The notes under the pieces are model-generated. The model was not told the origin of the DNA. It did no database searches and was given only the letters and a program-made list of their open reading frames with translations. Positions 1-6,283 of a stretch of DNA of 10,000 nucleotides are shown here, in pieces (position 1 is the first letter of the stretch; the number at the start of each line of letters is the position of its first letter). The stretch comes from Kiritimatiellota bacterium (GTDB lineage: Bacteria > Verrucomicrobiota > Kiritimatiellia > JAAZAB01): assembly GCA_008636095.1 (NCBI GenBank), contig VSJD01000221.1:1-10000 (forward strand), read 5' to 3'. A program made the translations under genes and the position numbers.

Positions 1-390
1 TTGCGCCAGGCGCCCAACGATTACGCCGGCTTGCTGATGCTGGCCCGCTGCCGGCTAATGCAGAAACAGGGTGCAGATGCCGACCGCCTGGCCCAGGAGG
101 CGAAATCAAGTTATCCCGGCGAAGCGCAGGCGGTTTATATCTCCGGAATGGCAAAGGTGCAGACGCGCGCCTTTGAGGCTGCCTTCCAGGAGTTTTCCAC
201 CTACGAGTCGCTCTTGCCTGGTAATCCGAACACGACCTATTTCAAGGGATATTCCATGGAAGGCGCGGGGCGCCGCCAGCCCGCCGCCGATAACTACATG
301 CGATATCTCAATTCCGTCCGCCAGGGCGAATATGCCGAGCATGCCTATCAGAAGCTGGTCGAGTGGGGGTATATTAAGCGTGGAGCGTAG
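1..390 (+). CDS. TPR-repeat C-terminal region, probably of an M48-family metalloprotease (5' end outside window)
   Basis: The frame is open from the first base and ends at a TAG at 388-390, so this is the last 129 or so codons of a longer gene; the TTG at base 1 is probably an internal codon. The peptide is helical, with TPR-like pairs (around residues 10-35, 42-68, 76-105) rich in Ala, Tyr and Gly at packing positions. The ending, with a YFKGYSMEGAGRR block, a NYMRYL block and a final AYQKLVEWGYIK, resembles the C-terminal TPR domain of BepA-like M48 zinc proteases, which handle outer-membrane protein quality control in the periplasm. The HEXXH protease domain would lie upstream and is not visible, so a plain TPR protein is possible. 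The last three residues (RGA) and the stop codon are encoded by a 7-bp repeat array. It converges on the methyltransferase gene, 32 bases away. Confidence 0.7.
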   Translation: MRQAPNDYAGLLMLARCRLMQKQGADADRLAQEAKSSYPGEAQAVYISGMAKVQTRAFEAAFQEFSTYESLLPGNPNTTYFKGYSMEGAGRRQPAADNYMRYLNSVRQGEYAEHAYQKLVEWGYIKRGA

Positions 391-412
391 AGCGTGAAGC
401 GTAGAGCGACAG
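378..412. repeat. Degenerate 7-bp tandem repeat array A (GCGTRRA)
   Basis: Five consecutive 7-mers can be read: GCGTGGA (378-384), GCGTAGA (385-391), GCGTGAA (392-398), GCGTAGA (399-405) and a decayed GCGACAG (406-412). The second unit supplies the TAG stop of the TPR gene. The array fills most of the gap to the convergent methyltransferase gene. Its function is unknown. It shares its period, but not its word, with the arrays at 6114-6250 and 9431-9516. Confidence 0.8.
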
Positions 413-422
413 GCATGGTCCA

Positions 423-1187
423 TTATGCGAAATGGTCTATGATCTCCTGTAACTGTTGCGTGCGTTTTGACGACAATGCGGCGCCCGGATTTCCCCGCAA
501 TGTTTCGACCTTGGCGCGGGCTAAAGCATACGTGTCCTTGGCGCCGGCCGCCTGCCACACGGCCAACGGCCCGCGCACGGCCAAGTCCGGCATGAAATAC
601 TCTGCCGATCGCAGCCGCGCCAGTGTATGTGCTTGGGTCAGATAGGTTTCTCCCAAGGGACCAACCTGCTGGATGAGTTCCGCCGCGATCGTCTCCGGTC
701 GCACGTCAATGCCTTGTACGAAGCGGCGGGCCATGCCGGCCAGCTCTGCGTCCATCAGCAATTGTTCATGACTACAGGTCATCCCGGTCGCGAACATCCC
801 GCAGTTAACGATCAGGTCATGGCCGGCGCCAATGGCCGCCAGCAGGCTGAATGTCTTTTCCCAGGCGTTTTGTTCATCATGGGCATGGTTGTCGGAATTA
901 GGCGCGGTTGTATGCGATGGCACGTGGTAAAAATGGGCCAGCTGGGCGGCCGCAACGCGGCAGACCGAAGTCTCAATGGAACCGACCAGCGCAGCGCCGG
1001 TACGCATATCCGTGGTCGTCCATGAATTGGCATACAGAACTTTTGCGCCGGGCTTCAACAGTTGAATCATCACCAGTCCGGACAGGCATTCGGCATTATT
1101 CATGGTTAGCAGTCCAGCCAACGTGTATGGGGCTGAGACCCCGGCATTGGGCTCAGGCAGAATAGCCAAAGGCACACCCGTAACCAC
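423..1187 (-). CDS. MttB-family (trimethylamine/glycine betaine) methyltransferase, C-terminal half after a frameshift
   Basis: This is the distal part of an MttB-superfamily (COG5598) gene whose front lies at 1153-1845 in another frame. The family moves a methyl group from a quaternary or tertiary methylamine to a corrinoid protein. Typical blocks are visible: ILPEPNAGVSAPYTLAG, then the AECLSGLVMIQLLKPGA strand-helix region, the DEQNAWEKTF stretch and GMTCSHEQLLMDAELAGM. Translation could in principle begin at the GTG at 1185-1187, but I see this as an accident of the frame rather than a real start. The stop is TAA. No in-frame amber codon occurs, so this is a non-pyrrolysine member, like MtgB-type glycine betaine methyltransferases rather than true MttB. 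The substrate cannot be told. No corrinoid protein or reductive activator gene is next to it. Confidence 0.8.
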   Translation of the reverse strand: MVTGVPLAILPEPNAGVSAPYTLAGLLTMNNAECLSGLVMIQLLKPGAKVLYANSWTTTDMRTGAALVGSIETSVCRVAAAQLAHFYHVPSHTTAPNSDNHAHDEQNAWEKTFSLLAAIGAGHDLIVNCGMFATGMTCSHEQLLMDAELAGMARRFVQGIDVRPETIAAELIQQVGPLGETYLTQAHTLARLRSAEYFMPDLAVRGPLAVWQAAGAKDTYALARAKVETLRGNPGAALSSKRTQQLQEIIDHFA

Positions 1188-1845
1188 CAGTGTCCGTCAG
1201 CGCTTCCAAGACGTTGCCTTCCCAAAACAGAGGGCTGGTCGGCGAAAGCTGGCTGATGCCATAAACCTGCGATTCCAATTTGCCGGCAAATGCCGCGCGC
1301 AACATGGCGATACAGGCATGATTGACATTACATTGATCCGTTGAAAAATATACCGGCTTGCGGCTGTTCGCAATGACGGCTTTAACCCCGTAAAGCAAAG
1401 ACGCCGCTGGATGCGGCCCATCCTGGGGCATGACGGGAATCCCGATCATATCTATAGCGGATAATTGTTCGCATATTTTGCCGAATAATTCAACATCAGC
1501 GATAGTTGAAGGCCGGGTCTTACCTGTATTTGCATCTGCCCAGAAAACAGCGTTATGTCCGGCCGCAATTTTGGGCACGCCATCCCCCAGCGTAAACACA
1601 AACTTTCCTTCGCGGTCAAACACGTCAAACCTCGGCGGAATTTTACTTAAATAATCCTCAATGCACGATTTGCTGAAGCGGACTGTTTTTTGCTCGGCAT
1701 CCACTTCTAAGCCTTTCTCCTTTAGAAACATAAACATTTTTTCACTGCCAATCTGCATGCCGCAGTTCTGGAGAATATCCACCGTTGCCTCGTGTATTTG
1801 CCTGATTTCCTGATCTGAAAGAACATTTAATTTCATAAGCTTCAT
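1153..1845 (-). CDS. MttB-family methyltransferase, N-terminal half, ends at a frameshift
   Basis: This 230-codon frame begins the methyltransferase. It opens with the helix LSDQEIRQIHEATVDIL seen at the start of many MttB-superfamily proteins, followed by the GGDGVPKIAAGH-like sheet region and a PVYFSTDQCN segment. Start choice: ATG at 1845, preceded by GAGAGGAAG (1857-1865), a plausible ribosome binding site about 11 bases away; a second ATG nine bases in is possible. After residue 223 the frame runs into seven unrelated residues and a TGA. Removing one base of the GGG run (CCC at 1177-1179 on the plus strand) restores a continuous 473-residue protein, normal for the family, reading GGYGVPLAILPEPNAG through the joint. 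The gene is therefore either a recent pseudogene, an assembly error, or, less likely, uses +1 frameshifting. It follows the GH36 gene by 90 bases. Confidence 0.8.
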   Translation of the reverse strand: MKLMKLNVLSDQEIRQIHEATVDILQNCGMQIGSEKMFMFLKEKGLEVDAEQKTVRFSKSCIEDYLSKIPPRFDVFDREGKFVFTLGDGVPKIAAGHNAVFWADANTGKTRPSTIADVELFGKICEQLSAIDMIGIPVMPQDGPHPAASLLYGVKAVIANSRKPVYFSTDQCNVNHACIAMLRAAFAGKLESQVYGISQLSPTSPLFWEGNVLEALTDTGGYGCAFGYSA

Positions 1846-1935
1846 CTTGTTTTTTTCTTCCTCTCTTCTGCCATTGTGCCGATCAGCATATTGTCAACTC
1901 CGTATCATGCGCGCGCGGGCTCTAATAAATACAAC

Positions 1936-4173
1936 TTATTTTGAAAATATTGCGCTCCATTGAGTTCTGGCCGATTCCGCCGTAATCGGCAGGCAATAGA
2001 CATCTGGCGCAACTTGTTTCAAAGTGCAATGATGCGACGGGGGCACCGTAATGAAAATATTTCCTTTCATTCCCCTGGGGCGCAGTAATACGCCGGAAAG
2101 CACGCCTCGTTTTTCGTCCCACTTTACTTCAGCCAGATCGCATCCGCCTTGCGAAACATGAAAACTGGTTGAGAGCACCCAGGGACAATCCCTTGCCGGA
2201 ACTATTCCCATCAACCGGCTTGAAGGGCATTTTAATTTCATCGAAAATTTATACTTGATCCGGCCGAAATATTTCTGTTCCCAGAATTCCCAGGCATAAT
2301 ATTCCTTGTCAGGGGCCAAGCCCAGCCTCTTCAAATCTACCTCAATGGTCATGTCATGCTCACAGTTCATCAATGCCACGATATCCCGTTGGTCCCAGCC
2401 GGTATCCACCCGCAAATGCCAGATGCGCGGATGGGCCTCCGGATAGACATGCTCAAACAAATCAACCGGTCTGGCAACATGCCCGTAGGCGGGCGTAACC
2501 TGGCGGATAATTTCAAACCGGTCCTTTTCGCTGAGATCGAAACGGTCTCCCAGAAACATCTGTCCGCCCGACATTGCCACCAGCGTCGCCCGTATCCGGC
2601 ACTCTTCAATATCGGCCGGAGGCGCCACATGCAACGAATCGGGGTTTAACCTCAGCATTTGTTCATGGAGATAATAGCGCGCGATGGTCGTGGTCGCCTG
2701 TTGGCGGAAAAAGGCCAGTTTCTCGTTCGTTTCAAAACCGGTATTACCGATATCGGCTGCCGTCATGCTGGTGGAACCCATTCCTATGCCATAGTGAATC
2801 AGGTTGGAGCACCAATAGACATAATCATCCTTAGACATTTCTTCCATGATGATTTTCTGCGCATGGCGGTAGACCTCGATGCCTTTAACCTTGCGCTTGT
2901 CATGCGGGGTAAATGCCGGATCTACGCGGCCCATGCGGTTCATGAAATCAAACTTAAAATAAGAAACGCCCATGGCCTTGAAATGACGGATTATCCTGCG
3001 CAAAAACTTTTTGCCTTCCGGATGAGTCGGATCCAGTTCAAAAAGTTCACAATGCGGTTCCCAATACCATCGTCCCGGAGCGTCCTTTGGATGAAGCCGA
3101 ATGAGCGCCTCCGGATGTTCCTGCGCAAATGTGCAATCAGCCGCCAAGACCACCGGGCTCACCCATACCCCGAGTTTAAAGCCACGCTTTGAAAACTCAT
3201 CCGCCAGATATTTCAGCCCGCGCGGATAGCGTTCGTTCACCTCAAACCAGTTGCCGGGCAAGTCGCCCTTGTTATATCCCAAATCCAACTGCATATATTT
3301 GAACCCGAGGCCGTCAAATTCGTTTTTGATAAGGTCAACCGTCCGCAGCGTATCGGTCTCATTCTGCGTCAGGCGGTAGCCGTACCAGGAGAGCCAGCCG
3401 GCCGGCGGTTTCGGGTAAACTTTTAACTTGCGGATTTTGGCGCAGGTATCCGCCCAAGTCTCCAATGCTGCATGCGGGTCGCTGAATTTTCCCAGCAGAA
3501 TGGTTTCCGTGGCGATGCTTTCGCCCGGCGACAATTCATATCCGGCAAAATTATTGACCAGCGCAAACGCCCGTACTCCCCCGGTCTGAGGATCAACCAG
3601 CAACAGCGGCGCGGCCGAACATCTTGCCATCGGCACAACGAACGAAAGCATCCAGGCTGGCAATCCTTTGCCCCGATAATACACCATCAATCCCGCCTGG
3701 CTGTGATGGGCGCCGGCCTCCAATTTGCCGCCCATCAATTCTTTTGCCCAACGAATGTCCTCTTCTGCAATAAAGTAACTTTCCCATTTCTCCATGTAGG
3801 GCGGACAGGACGCCTTCCCTTTAACAGCGCCGGCAAACCAGCCGCCGGCGCTGTCGAGAAATACGACCGGATCCGACGCGTCCGTTCCCAATTTGCCGCC
3901 CTCCATTATGTGAAACGACCCCAACCGGACCGGCTCCCGGCCTTTGTTGGTCAATTCCGCTTTAAGCGATACCCAGCAAGGGGCAATACTCTTCCGGCTC
4001 CATTTGATTTCCAGTGGGAAATGGCTTATGTTTTTTTGGTCCTGCAAGGGAACCGCCAGCCACCGATCATTGACAAAAAGACGGGAGCTAAACGGATGCT
4101 GGCCCTCATCAGTTTTGATTAGCCCGCCTGTACCATTGAGCTCAACATTAACCTTGATATTATTTTTATTCAT
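1936..4173 (-). CDS. GH36/melibiase-like alpha-galactosidase, cytoplasmic
   Basis: The protein has 745 residues from the preferred start, typical of GH36 enzymes, which are retaining glycosidases cleaving alpha-galactosides. The order is an N-terminal beta-sandwich (about 1-245), a TIM barrel (about 255-570) and a C-terminal beta domain. The barrel starts with AGWLSWYGY (258-266) and continues with MQLDLGYNKGDLPGNW (294-309) and GFKLGVWVSPV (331-341). SYFKFDF (404-410) gives Asp409 as the likely nucleophile, and TAADIGN (471-477) gives Asp474 as the likely acid/base. No signal peptide is seen, so it would act on imported oligosaccharides. The frame stays open upstream to at least 4305, but ATG 4173 (or 4182) is where sequence turns from GC-rich and unfamiliar to AT-rich and family-like; neither ATG has a clear Shine-Dalgarno sequence. 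The exact sugar specificity (galactose, N-acetylgalactosamine or other) cannot be set from sequence. Confidence 0.85.
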   Translation of the reverse strand: MNKNNIKVNVELNGTGGLIKTDEGQHPFSSRLFVNDRWLAVPLQDQKNISHFPLEIKWSRKSIAPCWVSLKAELTNKGREPVRLGSFHIMEGGKLGTDASDPVVFLDSAGGWFAGAVKGKASCPPYMEKWESYFIAEEDIRWAKELMGGKLEAGAHHSQAGLMVYYRGKGLPAWMLSFVVPMARCSAAPLLLVDPQTGGVRAFALVNNFAGYELSPGESIATETILLGKFSDPHAALETWADTCAKIRKLKVYPKPPAGWLSWYGYRLTQNETDTLRTVDLIKNEFDGLGFKYMQLDLGYNKGDLPGNWFEVNERYPRGLKYLADEFSKRGFKLGVWVSPVVLAADCTFAQEHPEALIRLHPKDAPGRWYWEPHCELFELDPTHPEGKKFLRRIIRHFKAMGVSYFKFDFMNRMGRVDPAFTPHDKRKVKGIEVYRHAQKIIMEEMSKDDYVYWCSNLIHYGIGMGSTSMTAADIGNTGFETNEKLAFFRQQATTTIARYYLHEQMLRLNPDSLHVAPPADIEECRIRATLVAMSGGQMFLGDRFDLSEKDRFEIIRQVTPAYGHVARPVDLFEHVYPEAHPRIWHLRVDTGWDQRDIVALMNCEHDMTIEVDLKRLGLAPDKEYYAWEFWEQKYFGRIKYKFSMKLKCPSSRLMGIVPARDCPWVLSTSFHVSQGGCDLAEVKWDEKRGVLSGVLLRPRGMKGNIFITVPPSHHCTLKQVAPDVYCLPITAESARTQWSAIFSK

Positions 4174-4334
4174 TTTTTTCATGCCCGTTGGTGTTTTCCG
4201 TGAGACACTCACGCGTCCCGCCTTCTTGCAAAACGGCAGGATCATATCCGTCCACTTGAGCCATTCCCCCCGCTTGCCGGGACCGGTCAAACCGCCGCCG
4301 CACAACCCTTCACAGTCCCGCCGGTAACGTACGC

Positions 4335-4430
4335 TCAGCGCCGGCGCGCCAGGATGGCGCGCATATTGCCGCCCAGGAATTTGGCCATGGTTTGCTCGTC
4401 AATAGCCAGGCGCTTTAAGACTACTCCCAG
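4335..4430 (-). pseudogene. Remnant of an amidohydrolase C-terminus
   Basis: In the frame ending with TGA at 4335-4337, the minus strand encodes LKRLAIDEQTMAKFLGGN followed by MRAILARRR and the stop. This resembles the last helices of amidohydrolase-2-type TIM-barrel hydrolases, where a DE..(A/K)KILGGNA-R-LL pattern closes the protein. Upstream of about 4430 the frame turns into sequence that makes no sense as a hydrolase and is instead the out-of-frame 3' end of the esterase. The fragment overlaps the esterase stop codon, as if a deletion fused the esterase end to the tail of a former neighbour. It is too short to work. The family call rests on about 25 residues. Confidence 0.45.
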
Positions 4431-5251
4431 TTGTTGTTTTCGGATGTCTTGAAAATGAACTCGAGGGCCTGGGTGGTATCTTCGTAGTTGGTCGTGTGCC
4501 CGGTATCTTTACGGTCAATCAACAGGACTGACCGTTTCATTTCCTGCAGACGCTTTGCCAAACGACGGACACTGTCCGGCGGAACGGACGTATCCTTGCC
4601 TCCCACGGTGAAGGCAACCGGCATGGTAAATTTCTCCGGAACCAGTTCCGGGCTGCGTTTTTTGTATTCTTCCGGTTGCTGCTGCTTGTTCCCGCCGTAC
4701 GAGGCGGCAATGGCGTCCTGGAAGTTCTGATAAGCCAACATGTTGGCCGTGCCGTTTTGCGAACTGATGCCGGCCACCAGCTCGGGGTGCAACGCGGAAA
4801 AAATCAGGACCGCAGTTCCTCCCATGGATCCGCCCACCAGGAAAACCTTGCGGACGCGGTACTTGTTACGAAGCAAGGCGATGATCTGCACCAGGTCGGC
4901 TTCGGCCTTCGGTCCCATCCACGAGGTGGCCGCCCGGTAGTCCGGCGACACCATGATCATCGCGTGCCGGGCGGCAAAATCGCGAGGCGCTTTACACTCA
5001 TCGCGCTCAGTCTTGACGTATTGCCAGCGATCGGAACCATGCCCGTGCAAGGCAATCAGGACGTCGCAAGGCTTGGACGGCTGGAAATCCTTGGGGAGTA
5101 TTTCCACGTAACGTTGCGGAGACCCGTCCACGTCAGCCTTGAACTCCACGTCCACAGGCTTCCCGGGATCGTCAGCCGCAAGGGCGGATTTCACAGGGGT
5201 AATTGCAACGATGCCAGTCATAATAATACTCCAAAATGGTGCGAATTTCAT
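4421..5251 (-). CDS. Secreted alpha/beta-hydrolase, carboxylesterase-like
   Basis: The 276-residue protein has a signal peptide (charged MKF, hydrophobic stretch to about residue 20, likely cleavage after SALA at 25), so it acts in the periplasm or outside. The alpha/beta-hydrolase core shows the oxyanion loop ALHGHGSD (67-73), the nucleophile elbow GGSMGG with Ser142, Asp220 in GGKDTSVPPDS, and His252 in DTGHTTNYED, giving a complete Ser-Asp-His triad. The form resembles polysaccharide-associated esterases (feruloyl or acetyl esterase, PHB-depolymerase-like) and prolyl oligopeptidase-type hydrolases. Next to glycosidases, removal of acyl groups from sugars is the most likely role, but the substrate is not determined. 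The start ATG lies 7 bases after the stop of the isomerase-like gene, with AAGGG within that gene's last codons as a weak ribosome binding site, so the two are probably translationally coupled. Confidence 0.82.
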   Translation of the reverse strand: MKFAPFWSIIMTGIVAITPVKSALAADDPGKPVDVEFKADVDGSPQRYVEILPKDFQPSKPCDVLIALHGHGSDRWQYVKTERDECKAPRDFAARHAMIMVSPDYRAATSWMGPKAEADLVQIIALLRNKYRVRKVFLVGGSMGGTAVLIFSALHPELVAGISSQNGTANMLAYQNFQDAIAASYGGNKQQQPEEYKKRSPELVPEKFTMPVAFTVGGKDTSVPPDSVRRLAKRLQEMKRSVLLIDRKDTGHTTNYEDTTQALEFIFKTSENNNWE

Positions 5252-5258
5252 GACAAAA

Positions 5259-6071
5259 TTAGCCCTTCAGGTACGCCAGTGTCCGGCGCAAGCTTTCGGA
5301 TGGCAAGAGCGTCGGCGTGTATTCCAGCGCAAAAACACCCCTGTAGCCCATGCTTTCGATTTCACGGACCAGGAGCGGATAATTCGTTTCACCCAGCCAT
5401 AACTCGTGCCGTCCCGGATGGCCCGCCGAATGGATATGGCCGATCACATCCATGTTTTTGCGGAGGTGGCCGGTAAGATCGCCTTCCATGATCTGCATGT
5501 GATAGCAGTCGAACAACAGTTTCAAACGGGGTGAGTTCACTTCCCGGCATAAGGCGGCGCCTTCATCGGAGCTGGTCAGGAAATAGCCGGGATGGTCCAC
5601 CTTGTCGTTCAGCGCTTCGAGCAACAACGTAATGCCGGCCTTTTCGGCGCGTTCCGCCGTGGCTTTCAGGCCATCCAAAACGTTCTGCCGCATCGGCGCG
5701 CGGGAAAGTCCTTCTACGAGATTACCGGTGCAAACAATCGCCGCGCCGATATTGGCATCGCGACAATAAGCCAGCGTGGCATCGGTGCGCTGCAACCATT
5801 CCGGCCGGCGGGCGGCATCGGTCAAACCGCTGCCAATACCGCCATCCGGTGACCCGATCACAACGTTGGTCATAGTAATCCCGGCTTTTTCGGCGGCGGC
5901 GCGAATTTTGGCCGCTTGCTTTGATGTCTTGGCATCACCGGTACTATTTGTCGTTGTGAGATCACCAAACCACATTTCGGCGAATGAAAAACCCGCTTCT
6001 GCGGCTAAGTGTATACGATCAAGGAACGGGCGATCCGTGAACACCATTTCCAGGCAAACACCATAGTTCAT
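5259..6071 (-). CDS. Hydroxypyruvate isomerase / xylose isomerase-like TIM-barrel protein
   Basis: The 270-residue protein fits the AP-endonuclease-2/xylose-isomerase-like fold and is closest in pattern to the Hyi family, which interconverts hydroxypyruvate and tartronate semialdehyde; relatives are ketose epimerases. Metal and catalytic residues are present: Glu152 in LLLEALNDKVDHPGYF, Asp188 and His191 in FDCYHMQIMEGDL, His214 in HIHSAGHPGRHELWLGETNY, and Glu250 in FALEYTPT. The start at 6071 is chosen because a perfect AGGAGG (6078-6083) lies 6 bases before it; the frame is open further up to 6116, but that extension has no ribosome binding site and no family similarity. There is no signal peptide, so it is cytoplasmic. 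Coupled with the esterase and lying in a glycosidase locus, it may isomerise or epimerise a released sugar or sugar acid; the true substrate is unknown. Confidence 0.82.
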   Translation of the reverse strand: MNYGVCLEMVFTDRPFLDRIHLAAEAGFSFAEMWFGDLTTTNSTGDAKTSKQAAKIRAAAEKAGITMTNVVIGSPDGGIGSGLTDAARRPEWLQRTDATLAYCRDANIGAAIVCTGNLVEGLSRAPMRQNVLDGLKATAERAEKAGITLLLEALNDKVDHPGYFLTSSDEGAALCREVNSPRLKLLFDCYHMQIMEGDLTGHLRKNMDVIGHIHSAGHPGRHELWLGETNYPLLVREIESMGYRGVFALEYTPTLLPSESLRRTLAYLKG

Positions 6072-6077
6072 TACATG

Positions 6078-6083
6078 CCTCCT
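6078..6083 (-). promoter_or_regulatory. Ribosome binding site deciding the start of the isomerase-like gene
   Basis: The minus strand reads AGGAGG followed by the 6-base spacer CATGTA and ATG. This consensus site fixes the start at 6071. An ATG overlapping the spacer is followed at once by TAA, so it cannot be used. Confidence 0.85.
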
Positions 6084-6113
6084 ATAGCTAGCGTTTTTTA
6101 CCATCGTAGAAAA

Positions 6114-6250
6114 CATTCAACATCGAACATCGAATGGAAGCGGAACAGCTGGAATACTTCGGTGTTGGGCGTTCAGACTCACTTGGGTGACTCGCCCCGG
6201 CGGAGCAGGGAGCACTCCGGCGGAGTCAGGTGTTGGATGTTCGATGTTTG
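6114..6250. repeat. Inverted heptad repeats around a hairpin-rich core (array B)
   Basis: The left side holds CATTCAA, CATCGAA, CATCGAA (6114-6134). The right side holds GTGTTGG, ATGTTCG, ATGTTTG (6230-6250). AACATCGAACATC (6119-6131) and GATGTTCGATGTT (6236-6248) are perfect 13-bp inverted arms about 104 bases apart. Between them lie a palindrome ACTCCG-G-CGGAGT (6214-6226), a short hairpin TCAC-TTGG-GTGA (6179-6190), and CCGGCGGAG twice, 20 bases apart (6197 and 6217). It fills most of the 212-base gap between the 566-residue protein gene and the isomerase-like gene. It could be a non-autonomous mobile element, a transcript-folding or attenuating element, or simple-repeat decay. No coding sequence is seen in it. 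Confidence 0.6.
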
Positions 6251-6283
6251 TTTCCAGATTCCCCCGTCACACCTTCGCCAACA

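Noticed and set aside
391..422. Transcription terminator between the convergent TPR and methyltransferase genes
   Set aside because: There is no stable hairpin or T-run; the space is taken by the 7-bp repeat.
1153..1187. Pyrrolysine (amber) readthrough as the reason for the split MttB gene
   Set aside because: The first half ends in TGA after a frame change, not in an in-frame TAG, and the second half lies in a different frame.
3472..4122. A 216-codon plus-strand open frame
   Set aside because: It is antisense to the GH36 gene, whose barrel motifs prove the minus-strand frame is coding.
4676..5476. A 266-codon plus-strand open frame
   Set aside because: It is antisense to both the esterase and the isomerase-like gene and spans their junction; its peptide is His/Arg-rich, as expected for the complement of GC-rich codons.
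6072..6116. Upstream start (6116) for the isomerase-like gene
   Set aside because: The extra 15 residues have no family resemblance and would overlap the AGGAGG that serves the ATG at 6071.
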